From: Rossellomorea vietnamensis
Lineage (GTDB): Bacteria; Bacillota; Bacilli; Bacillales; Bacillaceae_B
Direction: 5' to 3'
Assembly: GCF_001305855.1 (NCBI RefSeq)
Contig: NZ_LIXZ01000001.1
Location: 62,001 to 126,000 of the forward strand
Length of the DNA stretch: 64,000 nucleotides
Both the position numbers and the translations under genes were made by a program. Shown one piece after another: positions 16,789-26,100 of this stretch. Numbering within the stretch: the stretch's first letter is position 1; each line of letters begins with the position of its first letter. The notes beneath the pieces were generated by a model. The model was not told the origin of the DNA and did no database searches. It worked only from the letters and a program-made list of their open reading frames with translations.

Positions 16789-17574
16789 TTAACGTTTTAA
16801 GTTTACAAGTTCTTGCAGGATTTCATCTGACGTTGTGATGATCCGTGTATTTGCCTGGAATCCACGCTGAGCTACAATCATTTCTGTAAACTCCTCTGAA
16901 AGGTCGACATTGGACATTTCCAAGAACCCTGATTCTATTGTGCCAATACCTGTACTGCCTGGATCATCAATAGTTGGAGTCCCGGAATTTGTTGTTTCTC
17001 TAAAGTAATTACCCCCAACTTTTTCTAGACCGCCGTCATTTGGGAACTTGGCTAATGTCAATTGACCGGCCTCTTTAAGCTCGCCGTCTTTATCAATGTA
17101 ATTAACCGTACCATCTTGCCCAATGCTCATACTTTTAGCATCAGTAGGAATATTGATTTTAGGTTCCAGATAAAGTCCATCACCCGTAACTAAATCCCCA
17201 TTATTATCCATATAAAAATTCCCAGCCCTGGTATAGAAGGTTTCCGTGCCTGCTTTATCAGTTGCTTGAAAGAATCCAGAGCCAGAAACCGCTAAATCCA
17301 GTACTCTACCAGTTGACTGTAAACTTCCGGTTGTATGAATGGTGTCGATTGTAGATAGTTGGGAGCCCAATCCAACTTGTCTAGGGTTAACTCCTCCCCT
17401 TGTATCACCAGCAGCACTTGCTCCTGAGATATTTTGATTTATCATGTCTTTAAATACAACCCGGCCTTTTTTATATCCGTACGTATTGACATTGGCAATA
17501 TTATTTCCTATAACATCTAATTTGGTCTGAAAGTTTTTCATTCCACTTATACCTGAATACATTGAACGTAGCAT
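16789..17574 (-). CDS. flgE: flagellar hook protein FlgE (short Bacillus form)
   Basis: This 261-residue rod/hook-family protein has the N-terminal motif MLRSMYSGISGMKNFQ with IGNNIANVNTYGYKK. A central FlgE/F/G domain includes LDLAVSGSGFFQ. The C-terminal helix contains SNVDLSEEFTEMIVAQRGFQANTRII. It corresponds to the 264-residue B. subtilis hook protein formerly called FlgG, so automated pipelines may label it FlgG. The position between flgD and swrD supports the hook role. Confidence 0.93.
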   Translation of the reverse strand: MLRSMYSGISGMKNFQTKLDVIGNNIANVNTYGYKKGRVVFKDMINQNISGASAAGDTRGGVNPRQVGLGSQLSTIDTIHTTGSLQSTGRVLDLAVSGSGFFQATDKAGTETFYTRAGNFYMDNNGDLVTGDGLYLEPKINIPTDAKSMSIGQDGTVNYIDKDGELKEAGQLTLAKFPNDGGLEKVGGNYFRETTNSGTPTIDDPGSTGIGTIESGFLEMSNVDLSEEFTEMIVAQRGFQANTRIITTSDEILQELVNLKR

Positions 17575-17646
17575 GAATATTTTCCCCTTTCGTATGTGCT
17601 GTTTCAGTCATTCCACAGCATAAAGGCTTCCTTTTTCAGGTCCAGC

Positions 17647-18036
17647 CTATGAATCGATTAATATGGTTCCATTAATGTTGGTGAATATTTGAGAATTTGC
17701 CTCTTCACGGTCGAGTGCAGTGATCACCGTCTGGTTCTTTGCACTTACAATCAATGCGGCATCTTTCAGTATTACCAGTGAGTCCTGTACACCCTTATTC
17801 TTCGCTTCTTTCACTTTCTCCCCTATCTTTTCCCACGTTTCAGAAGGGATCGAGATTCCTCTTTGTTCCATCCTTACTTTTGCATGTTTACTGATTTGCA
17901 TTGGAGGGACATCTTGAATTGCTTTATCCAATTGAGTTGCAAATGATGTCGAAGGCCGGGTAGATCGATTAACTGCTTTACTATGATAATTAGGCGTGAT
18001 AGGTTGCGGTGAGCGGTGAAAGAACGTTTTTTCCAT
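17647..18036 (-). CDS. flagellar operon protein of the TIGR02530 type, function unknown
   Basis: The 129-residue protein has a disordered, basic, Ser/Thr/Pro-rich N-terminal 50 residues. A compact domain follows with SKHAKVRMEQRGISI, EKVKEAKNKGVQDSLVI and KNQTVITALDREEANSQIF. I recognise this as the small flagellar-operon family found beside flgD and flgE in many Firmicutes. As far as I recall, B. subtilis has no gene at this position. There is no signal peptide or membrane segment. Placement suggests a role in hook assembly, but none is established from sequence. Confidence 0.85.
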   Translation of the reverse strand: MEKTFFHRSPQPITPNYHSKAVNRSTRPSTSFATQLDKAIQDVPPMQISKHAKVRMEQRGISIPSETWEKIGEKVKEAKNKGVQDSLVILKDAALIVSAKNQTVITALDREEANSQIFTNINGTILIDS

Positions 18037-18047
18037 AAAACCACTCC

Positions 18048-18680
18048 CTAAGATTCAATTTTAAACAATGCATTACTGGAGATTTTTTCACCTGATTCAG
18101 TGTGAACCCATATTTGGGAATCCTTCTTCGAAACAGATTGAACCACTCCGCTCAGTTCTCCTTCCTCTCCACTCCATGTCACCTTCTTGCCTATTAACAA
18201 AGATGCGCTTACGAGAGATGAATCCCCACTTCCTGAAGTATTCACTTGTGAAATATTCCCCGGGGTCAAGATCGTTCCATCTTCCATGATGAATTCAACA
18301 GAGTCCCCTTTAAAACGGACACCCTTAACGAGTCCTTGTCCTTCTTTAATTTCAGGTGCTTCATCTGATTCAGATTCAATAACCTTATGCCAGGTCACTT
18401 CTTTTCCCACAAATTGATTATAAGAAATCAATTGGGTCTGACTTTGGTTATCCACGAATTTCTCCATCGTCTGGGTAAGATTGGTCATTTGCTCCAGGGA
18501 AGAAAATGTCGCCATTTGTGCGATGAAATCCTTGTCCTGCATGGGATTCATCGGGTCTTGATTTTGCAATTGGGTCATCAGGATTTTAAGGAAATCATCT
18601 TTCCCTAAAATATCCCCGCCTGCTTCACGTTGTTTTGCCTGAACGGTGGAATATAGTAAACTGGGATCTATTTTCGTCAT
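18048..18680 (-). CDS. flgD: hook-capping scaffold protein FlgD
   Basis: FlgD caps the growing hook and is exported and later removed. The 210-residue protein has the conserved N-terminal FlgD core with LGKDDFLKILMTQLQNQDPMNP and FIAQMATFSSLEQMTNL. A C-terminal extension of about 100 residues, rich in Gly/Ser/Glu and probably of Tudor/beta type, makes it longer than the roughly 140-residue B. subtilis protein. It follows fliK directly. Confidence 0.94.
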   Translation of the reverse strand: MTKIDPSLLYSTVQAKQREAGGDILGKDDFLKILMTQLQNQDPMNPMQDKDFIAQMATFSSLEQMTNLTQTMEKFVDNQSQTQLISYNQFVGKEVTWHKVIESESDEAPEIKEGQGLVKGVRFKGDSVEFIMEDGTILTPGNISQVNTSGSGDSSLVSASLLIGKKVTWSGEEGELSGVVQSVSKKDSQIWVHTESGEKISSNALFKIES

Positions 18681-18688
18681 GTCATCAC

Positions 18689-19960
18689 CTATATTTCAGT
18701 ATTTACGAGATAATCTTTAAACGATTGTATCTCCTCTTCATGTTTCAATTCTCCTTGATCGGATTGTTGCTGTTTGTGCTGATTGGACTGCTGCTCGGAA
18801 TGTCCTTTATACTGGTGCTCAGTATCCGTGAATGCCTGGGAGATTTGGATCTTCTCAACATTCAGATTCTGGGCACTGAAAGCCTGTTTCAATCCATGAA
18901 TCTGTGAATCCAGCATTTCTTTAGCACTTGTGGTAGAAGCAAGGATCTTCGCTGTCATGACACCATTTTGCTGCAGTAATTCAATTCTTAAAGAACCCAA
19001 TTGTTCAGGATACAGTTTAATCAACAGCTTACTCATATTTGGTTGGGACAGCATATTCGATTTACCAAGGATGTTCTGAAATTCTTTAACAAATTGCTCG
19101 TATTGAAGTGAGCGGTCAGATGATGATAGATTCATTGCAAAGGTTTCAGCCTTCGGCAGAACAAAGTGAAGATTGGTTCCTTGAAACTGCTGAATGCCTT
19201 TCTTATCGTTCGCTGAACCATTCATATCAGGATTCCTTTCAATCGTTTCTTCAGGTACACGGCGAGTATAGGCTTCTCTGAGAATTCTTGACCAGTCACC
19301 TGACGTTTGTGCAAGTTTCGTCAAGGGACCCTCTATCCCGGATTGAATATTCTTCATCGCATCTTTAAGCTCTACTGCTTTAGACGCATCAGTGACATGC
19401 ATATCACGGTTACGTGTAAAAAGCTCCATTACTTTCGCCAATTTGACGACGACTTCAATTTCACCCTGGCTATTTAATTCTTTCAAAGAATTTTCCACAG
19501 TTGACTTTGCTCCCTTGATAACGTGTGAAAGGGCGGTCTGCAATAATTGAAGTGTGCCAAGCAGATCTTCATAAACATCTTCAACCTGATCCGAATCGAC
19601 AGGTGACCCCGTTCCCAACATGACAGACTTCAATTCAGAAAATAGTGTTGTGATTCCTTCAGTACTTACACCCAAAATATTTGCAATCTGGTTAACATCA
19701 ACTTCTTTCACTTTCGATAGTTGATCCACCTGCTCTTGTGTGAGGCCGAGATCCTCCAGCTTACCGGTTGCAAGAATAGCTTCCAGATTCACGAGAAAAG
19801 ACAATGTATCTTCTGCCTTAACTTCTTTCAATTCACTGCTTTGGTTGGCGACAAACCCGAGAAGATGTTGTGAAAAGCCAACTTCTTTTTTTGAAAGATT
19901 TCCTTCCTTATACACAGGTGATGCAGGGTTTACCCTTTGTGCAGCGATTCCGATTTCCAT
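18689..19960 (-). CDS. fliK: flagellar hook-length control protein FliK
   Basis: FliK measures hook length and triggers the FlhB switch. The 423-residue protein has a long low-complexity N-terminal ruler region. The C-terminal Flg_hook domain is seen in SKLLIKLYPEQLGSLRIELL and NGVMTAKILASTTSAKEMLD. A Gln/His/Glu-rich tail follows. Identification rests mainly on this C-terminal domain and on the position between ylxF and flgD. The N-terminal sequence is poorly conserved in all species. Confidence 0.92.
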   Translation of the reverse strand: MEIGIAAQRVNPASPVYKEGNLSKKEVGFSQHLLGFVANQSSELKEVKAEDTLSFLVNLEAILATGKLEDLGLTQEQVDQLSKVKEVDVNQIANILGVSTEGITTLFSELKSVMLGTGSPVDSDQVEDVYEDLLGTLQLLQTALSHVIKGAKSTVENSLKELNSQGEIEVVVKLAKVMELFTRNRDMHVTDASKAVELKDAMKNIQSGIEGPLTKLAQTSGDWSRILREAYTRRVPEETIERNPDMNGSANDKKGIQQFQGTNLHFVLPKAETFAMNLSSSDRSLQYEQFVKEFQNILGKSNMLSQPNMSKLLIKLYPEQLGSLRIELLQQNGVMTAKILASTTSAKEMLDSQIHGLKQAFSAQNLNVEKIQISQAFTDTEHQYKGHSEQQSNQHKQQQSDQGELKHEEEIQSFKDYLVNTEI

Positions 19961-19991
19961 TCATTCACCTCCTTTAAAGACACAAAACTGA

Positions 19992-20582
19992 TCATTCATC
20001 TGCTGATAGAAGACTAGTGTATCTTGCAGCATCCTCCGGAGGCATCTTTTCTAAAATGTCTGCCAGCGTATCTGGTTTAATGTTTGAAAGAATCTTCATC
20101 GCCTCTTCATCTTCCATTTTCATCAGAACCGGAGCGGCGCTTTTTGCAGACATCGCTTCAAAGGTATTGACTACCTCCTTAAACGCCCGTTTGTTGTCTT
20201 CACCGATCTGTCGCAGTTCATTCATTTCTTCCTTCTGTTGCTGGATGGTTGCCTGAAGCTGCTCATTGTCACTGTCTTTTTTATCTATTTCACTTTGAAG
20301 CTGAGTTATTTTTGCTTCTTGATCTTCCATCGAAGCGTTTAATGATATCATTCTCTCTTGTAATTGTTTCCTGTCCTCTCCATCATCTGTAGGGATGACC
20401 TTTGCTATAAATGGAATTTCCGAGCCTAATGACTGTGCTTTTTCAAATACATTGATACCTGCAAACGTCATGATGACCAAAGCGAAGGTGATGGCAAACA
20501 AGAGAGGAATGACAATGATGAAAATGAATCTTTGGAAGCGGTTGTGTGAATCTTTGCTTTCCTCTTCGACTACCTTTGCCAT
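19992..20582 (-). CDS. ylxF: YlxF, MotE/MgtE_N-like flagellar operon protein
   Basis: The 196-residue protein has a cytoplasmic basic start and one membrane helix (about residues 18-42). A long coiled coil covers about residues 70-125. The C-terminal MgtE N-terminal-like domain reads KMEDEEAMKILSNIKPDTLADILEKMPPEDAA and is shared with MotE. MotE stabilises stators in alpha-proteobacteria; in Bacillus the role of YlxF is not settled. The position between fliJ and fliK is conserved. Confidence 0.88.
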   Translation of the reverse strand: MAKVVEEESKDSHNRFQRFIFIIVIPLLFAITFALVIMTFAGINVFEKAQSLGSEIPFIAKVIPTDDGEDRKQLQERMISLNASMEDQEAKITQLQSEIDKKDSDNEQLQATIQQQKEEMNELRQIGEDNKRAFKEVVNTFEAMSAKSAAPVLMKMEDEEAMKILSNIKPDTLADILEKMPPEDAARYTSLLSADE

Positions 20583-20586
20583 GAAA

Positions 20587-21033
20587 TCACCTAACTCCCC
20601 GTTTCAAATATTGAACAACCGACACTTCGTCTAATTGCTTGTTTTCCATCGATTGGATGTCTTGAAGAAACCGCTCTAAATCTTTTTCTTTCATCTTTTC
20701 GTATTTTTTCACTTCCACATTCATATCCACCAGTTTTTCTTCATACCAATTCATCCGATTCCTCGCTTGGATTACCAGATCCTGATAATAAGAGATGGTC
20801 TTTTCAAGATTGGTGATGAACTGTTGATGATGACGGATATCCTGTACAGATAAGCCCCCCTGTAATTTATCCACCTGATGGAGCTCCAGGGTTTCTTTCT
20901 TTTTCAAAAATTCATATAGCTTACCCGCAACGGTTTCAAACTTTTCAATGGAACCCCGGTACATCTCCTGGACTTCATCTTTTTCCTTTTCTTTCAATGT
21001 CAAGATTCGTTGGAATTTATACTGATAATTCAT
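20587..21033 (-). CDS. fliJ: flagellar export chaperone-escort FliJ
   Basis: FliJ is an all-helical coiled-coil protein that fits into the FliI hexamer and links it to FlhA. The 148 residues are dominated by heptad-like charged helices starting MNYQYKFQRILTLKEKEKDE. The start was moved from the first ATG (21042), which touches the ribosome site AAAGGTGG, to the ATG nine bases downstream. This gives the family length of about 147. The ribosome site lies inside the end of fliI. Confidence 0.92.
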   Translation of the reverse strand: MNYQYKFQRILTLKEKEKDEVQEMYRGSIEKFETVAGKLYEFLKKKETLELHQVDKLQGGLSVQDIRHHQQFITNLEKTISYYQDLVIQARNRMNWYEEKLVDMNVEVKKYEKMKEKDLERFLQDIQSMENKQLDEVSVVQYLKRGVR

Positions 21034-21038
21034 TCGGA

Positions 21039-22358
21039 TCATCCACCTTTTTCAGATAGCTTTATAAGCTCATCAACACTCGAGGGTAGAGAAATCTGTT
21101 CGTATACACCCTGCTTCAGGAAGGAAATGATTCCCGGATAATAGTTGATGGCTTCATCCACTTCACGGGAAGTTCCTTTTTTGTATGCTCCTATTTGAAT
21201 CAAATCTTCTGAGTTCATATAGGTGCTCAATAACTCTCTTATTCTAGTGGCAGCTTGTAAATGCTCTTTAGAAGCGAGGTGATTCATTAACCGGCTGACA
21301 CTCTTCAGAATATTAATGGCGGGATATTGGCCGCGATTCGAAATCTGACGGTCGAGTACGATATGACCGTCGAGTATCCCCCTCACTGTGTCTGAAATAG
21401 GCTCATTCAAGTCATCACCATCTACTAAAACGGTATAAAACGCCGTAATGCTTCCATGGAGGTTTGTTCCTGTTCTCTCTAGTAGCTTCGGTAAAATTGC
21501 AAATACGGAAGGAGTATAGCCTTTCGTTGTAGGCGGCTCCCCGACCGCCAATCCGATTTCCCTCTGTGCCATGGCTACCCGGGTGGCAGAATCCATCATC
21601 AGCATGACGTTCATGCCTTTATCACGGAAGTATTCCGCAATCGCTGTCGCCGTAAAGGCGCCTTTAATTCTCATGAGTGCAGGCTGGTCGGAAGTGGCAG
21701 CCACTACAATCGTTCTCTGCAATCCTTCTTCACCTAAATCTCTTTCAATGAATTCTCTTACTTCCCGGCCGCGTTCCCCTACCAATGCGATGACATTCAA
21801 ATCAGCTTTCGTATTTCTGGCGATCATTCCAAGTAATGTGCTTTTCCCCACTCCACTTCCGGCAAAGATTCCTACCCTTTGCCCTTTACCGACGGTGAGC
21901 ATGCTGTCGATGGCTTTTACGCCAACTTCCATTTTTTCATCAATGGGAGGTCTTGATAATGGATTGGGTGGTTCCTGTTCTGTATAGGCAGTGCTTAACC
22001 CTGACGGTAATTGGCTTCCATCAAGTGGATGACCGAGAGAATCGATCACCTTTCCTATTAACGATGGTCCGATTTTGATTTCTAATGGTTTTGCCGTTGC
22101 TTCCACTAAACTGCCTGGTGAGATATCCTGCATGTTGGTATATGGCATGAGGATCACCAAATCATCATTAAACCCGACTACCTCTGCTTGTATCACTTTT
22201 TGTTTGCCACGAGAGAGAATATGGATATGACACACTTCACCTACAGAACTTTCAGGACCTTGAGACTCGATCATCAATCCGACTACCCGTTTCACTTTGC
22301 CGAACTTTTTGAATGTTGGGATTTGAGGAATCTGAGAGATAAGATCTGCTGCTTTCAT
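21039..22358 (-). CDS. fliI: flagellum-specific ATPase FliI
   Basis: FliI is the F1-like ATPase that promotes substrate delivery to the export gate. The 439-residue protein contains Walker A in GIFAGSGVGKSTLLGMIA, the catalytic Glu segment VGERGREVREFIERDLG, Walker B in NVMLMMDSATRVAMAQREIG, and the P-type ATPase signature PSVFAILPKLLERTG. Length and order (fliH-fliI-fliJ) are typical. Confidence 0.97.
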   Translation of the reverse strand: MKAADLISQIPQIPTFKKFGKVKRVVGLMIESQGPESSVGEVCHIHILSRGKQKVIQAEVVGFNDDLVILMPYTNMQDISPGSLVEATAKPLEIKIGPSLIGKVIDSLGHPLDGSQLPSGLSTAYTEQEPPNPLSRPPIDEKMEVGVKAIDSMLTVGKGQRVGIFAGSGVGKSTLLGMIARNTKADLNVIALVGERGREVREFIERDLGEEGLQRTIVVAATSDQPALMRIKGAFTATAIAEYFRDKGMNVMLMMDSATRVAMAQREIGLAVGEPPTTKGYTPSVFAILPKLLERTGTNLHGSITAFYTVLVDGDDLNEPISDTVRGILDGHIVLDRQISNRGQYPAINILKSVSRLMNHLASKEHLQAATRIRELLSTYMNSEDLIQIGAYKKGTSREVDEAINYYPGIISFLKQGVYEQISLPSSVDELIKLSEKGG

Positions 22359-23128
22359 TCCCCATCACCTTCTAGAAGATGGTGAAGCTTCAGCTTTAAT
22401 TCTTTTAATTGAGAATCCACACTGACAATCACCCGTCCTTGATTCGTTTCAATATAGCATTCCTCAGGGAGAAGGTCATCGTTGGCATAGATGAAACATT
22501 GAATATTGGTGGGGAACATGACTTCCAGTTCAGACTTGTTTTCAGCAAGCAGCTTATGTCTGGAAGGATGCACATGTATTTGGATGTGAGGCAAATCCCT
22601 CACTTCCTTTAGCCCCCGTTCCACGATGGAAAGGAATAGATTCGGTTCTTCTTCCAATTTTTGATTCATGATTTTCCCGGCGCATGCTATCCCAAGATTG
22701 ATAATGACTTTCTCTGCCCTTTGTATGTACCCTTCATACTGTTCCCTGTTGTTTTCTGTTATTTCGTTTGCTTCCCGCAGCTTGTTCTCATATTCCTGGT
22801 AGCCTTTATTTCTGCCTTCTTCCTCTCCTTGCTGGAATCCGGCATTATAAGCCTCTTGCATAAGCTGTTCCCGTTCTGTTATCCATCTTTCTTTATCAAG
22901 TAACAACCGTTCTTCTTCTCGACGATTCTCCTCTTTTGCTTCCCGGATGATTCGTTCTGCTTCAATGGTCGCTTGCTCTATGATTTCATCCCTTCGAACC
23001 GATGCATTCCCTATTAACCTATTTTCCTCTGGGGAAACGTCTTCCAGGGGCTTCACTCTTTTAAGAGATATGACTTTCCGGTGGTCTTCAATAGATTGAG
23101 CTACGGTAGACTTTATGATCCTAGACAA
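22355..23128 (-). CDS. fliH: flagellar export stator FliH
   Basis: FliH binds and regulates FliI at the C ring. The 257-residue protein starts MSRIIKSTVAQ and has a long Glu/Arg-rich helical region with small-residue repeats. A C-terminal FliH/HrpE domain contains IVERGLKEVRDLPHIQIHVHPSRH. The chosen start is TTG 23128, eleven bases after GGAGG. It overlaps the fliG stop and avoids an upstream extension inside fliG. The end overlaps fliI by four bases. Confidence 0.88.
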   Translation of the reverse strand: MSRIIKSTVAQSIEDHRKVISLKRVKPLEDVSPEENRLIGNASVRRDEIIEQATIEAERIIREAKEENRREEERLLLDKERWITEREQLMQEAYNAGFQQGEEEGRNKGYQEYENKLREANEITENNREQYEGYIQRAEKVIINLGIACAGKIMNQKLEEEPNLFLSIVERGLKEVRDLPHIQIHVHPSRHKLLAENKSELEVMFPTNIQCFIYANDDLLPEECYIETNQGRVIVSVDSQLKELKLKLHHLLEGDGE

Positions 23129-24134
23129 TAATATCGTCTCCTCCACCACGGGCAATGATGATTTCACCTGAATCCTCTAATCTTCTTATGACTGCTACAA
23201 TGCGTGACTGTGCTTCTTCAACATCCCGCAATCGGACTGGCCCCATGAATTCCATTTCTTCTTTAAGGGTCTCGACCATCCGGTTCGACATATTCCTGAA
23301 TACTACTTCTTTCACTTCATCACTCGATACTTTAAGTGAGAGAAGCAGATCTTCATTATCGCAGTCCCTGATCACACGCTGGATAGAGCGGCCATCGAGT
23401 GTAACAATATCTTCGAATACAAACATTCTCTTTTTGATTTCTTCGGCTAATTCCGGATCTTGAATCTCCAAGGCATCAAGGATGGTTTTCTCTGTTGAAC
23501 GATCCACCCCGTTCAACACTTCCACTACCGCTTCCACCCCGCCGGTTTGTGTATAATCCTGAGTAACGGTCGCTGAAAGCTTCCTTTCAAGGATCGCTTC
23601 CACTTCACTGATCACTTCAGGAGAGGTACCATCCATCACGGCAATCCTTCTCGCAATATCTGCCTGGACTTCCTGTGGAAGCTCTGAAAGTATCTGACCT
23701 GCTTGTTGAGGATCAAGATAAGACAGAATCAATGCAATCGTTTGTGGATGCTCATTCTGGATGAAGTTCAGAATTTGAGCTGCATCCGCCCTTCTTGCAA
23801 AGTCAAAGGGTTTGACTTGTAAGGAAGAGGTTAGGCGATTAATGATTGCTAAAGCCTGCTCAGATCCAAGCGCCTTCTCCAAGACAGTCTTCGCATAGCC
23901 AATACCACCTTGTGAGATATAATCCTGTGCGATGGCGATTTGATGAAATTCCTCTAAAATGTCTTCCTTGGCTTCCGTCTCTACCTTCTTCACTCCGGAA
24001 ATCTCCAATGTTAATTTCTCGATATCTTCTTCCGACAAATGCTTGTATACGGATGCTGATACATCAGGACCAAGAGAGATCAGGAGGATAGCTGCCTTTT
24101 GTTTACCTGTTAAACCTTTCTCTCTTCTAACCAT
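23121..24134 (-). CDS. fliG: flagellar motor switch protein FliG
   Basis: FliG transmits torque from the stators. The 337-residue protein has the three armadillo-like domains. The N-terminal LTGKQKAAILLISLG segment contacts FliF, the middle EHPQTIALILSYLDPQQAG segment contacts FliM, and the C-terminal torque helix includes MVFEDIVTLD/FEDI-type charged residues and SQIRDC-like RVIRDCDNEDLLLSLK. ATG 24134 is preferred because AGGAGG is seven bases upstream. An ATG two codons earlier is only one base from it. Confidence 0.96.
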   Translation of the reverse strand: MVRREKGLTGKQKAAILLISLGPDVSASVYKHLSEEDIEKLTLEISGVKKVETEAKEDILEEFHQIAIAQDYISQGGIGYAKTVLEKALGSEQALAIINRLTSSLQVKPFDFARRADAAQILNFIQNEHPQTIALILSYLDPQQAGQILSELPQEVQADIARRIAVMDGTSPEVISEVEAILERKLSATVTQDYTQTGGVEAVVEVLNGVDRSTEKTILDALEIQDPELAEEIKKRMFVFEDIVTLDGRSIQRVIRDCDNEDLLLSLKVSSDEVKEVVFRNMSNRMVETLKEEMEFMGPVRLRDVEEAQSRIVAVIRRLEDSGEIIIARGGGDDIIV

Positions 24135-24145
24135 GTTCATTCCTC

Positions 24146-25744
24146 CTAATCCTCTGCTAACCAGGTGCGTAACAATTTCGCAAATTCTTCCGGTTTTTCT
24201 TTAGCCATTTTTTCCAGCTGCTTGCGGCGAATCGAACCTTCTGTCTCTTCTTTAGGTTCAATATCCGGGATCTGGACCTGTTCTCTTGTTTCTTCATATT
24301 CCATTTCTTCAATCGATTCTTTCTTTCTTGAACGTAATAAGAAAAATACTAAAAGAAGAATCACTACAAGGAGTATGCCTCCCACAACATATGTCCACCA
24401 AGGCAGAGCTGGCTTCTCTTCAGATGGAACGTCCACTTTCCCATTGAATGGCTGTACCGAGACGACGACCTTTTCTGCAATCGCGTCATCTGTGAGTTCA
24501 GGGTTCGCTCCTTTATCAATGGACGTCCGTACGATCGTGGATAATACTTGACGTATATCATCGACCCTGTCCTGTGGTAATGACGTTTCCTTTTTCGGAT
24601 CAGGCGGTTCCACCATGACCTGTATCCCCAGGTCTCTAATCTTGTATGGACTTTCTACAATCTCTTTTTTGATTCGATTGACTTCATTATTGATTGTTTC
24701 TTCCATGCGTTCATAATCACCATTCGATTCTGAACTTGAGCCGTATGTAGCACCACTGTTTGTCGGCTCGTTGGCATCCCCGGCCCCTGGAGTCCCCCCT
24801 GGAGCAGCACCTTCACCCGAGAACGTTTCGGTAATCCGCTGAGCACTGACTGCGATCCCTTCCATATTTTCTTCATCGACAGGGGTCACAAGGGTTTCTT
24901 CACGGTTTTCCTGGGTAAAGTCAATATCAGTTGTCACGGAAACCACTACCTTGTTAAAGCCGATCAGTGTACCGAGCATGTTTTGAACCTGACGCTGAAT
25001 ATCACGCTCGACTTCTTTCTTTACATTCATTTGCTGGGCAAAATTTCCGCTTCCCATGGAATTATTTTGAGATTCTAAATCAAAATACTCAAAATATTGA
25101 TTCATAATGGCGATATTCTCAGTAGGAAGATCTGGAACGCTCTTCGAAACAAGATGATAAAGGGATTTGATTTGCTTTTGATCAAAAGTGAAACCCGGCT
25201 TCGTATCCAAGACTATGGAAGCGGATGCATTCTGCACATCATCTTTTATGAAAATCTGCTTCTCAGGAAGGTTGATCATGACCTTTGCATCCTGGATGCC
25301 GTCTATTCCTTTCATCAAATTGGCTAATTCCGTTTGCATGGCGTCCAGTTTCATGACATTGAACTCATTATCGGTCATACCGAATCCCGCATTTTGACTG
25401 AAGAAAGAATAGTCGATACTCCCAGAGTTAGGAATCCCCTCTGCAGCAAGTTCAACTTTCAGTGTATCCACCTGTTCTTTAGGGACCATGATTGTAGATC
25501 CACTATCGGTAATTTCTGAAGGGATTCCTCTGCCATCCAGATTTTCTTTGATGGTACCCGTTTCAGAAGGTGACAAATTACTATATAAGGGTTCGAGAGT
25601 CGTTCGCGTAGAAAAATAACTTACTGCACTGATCAGGATGACGGCAATCAGAAAGATGATTCCCATACTTATTTTTTGTTTTTTTGTTCTACTTGTCCAA
25701 TAAGACTTTATTTGTTCTGTATATTTCTTAAACGATTCATTCAT
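24146..25744 (-). CDS. fliF: flagellar MS-ring protein FliF
   Basis: FliF forms the membrane ring on which the flagellum is built. The 532-residue protein has membrane helices near residues 26-46 (GIIFLIAVILISAVSYF) and near residue 440 (TYVVGGILLVVILLLVFFLL). Ring-building motifs between them include TTLEPLYSNLSPSETG. An acidic low-complexity loop at about 310-345 is rich in Gly/Ser/Asn. The C-terminal FliG-binding tail is present. It is 11 bases upstream of fliG. Confidence 0.96.
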   Translation of the reverse strand: MNESFKKYTEQIKSYWTSRTKKQKISMGIIFLIAVILISAVSYFSTRTTLEPLYSNLSPSETGTIKENLDGRGIPSEITDSGSTIMVPKEQVDTLKVELAAEGIPNSGSIDYSFFSQNAGFGMTDNEFNVMKLDAMQTELANLMKGIDGIQDAKVMINLPEKQIFIKDDVQNASASIVLDTKPGFTFDQKQIKSLYHLVSKSVPDLPTENIAIMNQYFEYFDLESQNNSMGSGNFAQQMNVKKEVERDIQRQVQNMLGTLIGFNKVVVSVTTDIDFTQENREETLVTPVDEENMEGIAVSAQRITETFSGEGAAPGGTPGAGDANEPTNSGATYGSSSESNGDYERMEETINNEVNRIKKEIVESPYKIRDLGIQVMVEPPDPKKETSLPQDRVDDIRQVLSTIVRTSIDKGANPELTDDAIAEKVVVSVQPFNGKVDVPSEEKPALPWWTYVVGGILLVVILLLVFFLLRSRKKESIEEMEYEETREQVQIPDIEPKEETEGSIRRKQLEKMAKEKPEEFAKLLRTWLAED

Positions 25745-25777
25745 TACAATCCTCCGGTACTCGACTGCATGAGCCTA

Positions 25778-26083
25778 CTACATTGGCATTCTCATTATCT
25801 CTTGATAAGCTTCCACTACTTTGTTACGGACTTCCATTGTCGTTTGCAGGGTAATGCTCGCCTTTTGTGAAGCGATCATCACTTGATGGAGATCAACGTT
25901 CTCACCACGCACAAGTTTTTCCGTTAATTGATCGGACTGAACTTGCATCTTATTGACTTCATCGATGGAATTTTTAAGTAATTGACTGAAGTTTTCCGTT
26001 GCTTCTGAAGGAGAACTATTTTTTTTTATAAATGACGGACTTATAACAGACGGACTTACCGAACTAATATTGTGTATGGCCAT
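25778..26083 (-). CDS. fliE: flagellar rod-MS ring adaptor FliE
   Basis: FliE is the first exported rod component, connecting the FliF ring to FlgB/FlgC. The 101-residue protein has the family core FSQLLKNSIDEVNKMQ, GENVDLHQVMIASQKASITLQ and a C-terminal VVEAYQEIMRMPM helix. No signal peptide is present, as it is exported by the flagellar system. Confidence 0.95.
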   Translation of the reverse strand: MAIHNISSVSPSVISPSFIKKNSSPSEATENFSQLLKNSIDEVNKMQVQSDQLTEKLVRGENVDLHQVMIASQKASITLQTTMEVRNKVVEAYQEIMRMPM

Positions 26084-26100
26084 AGAACTACAACCTTTCT

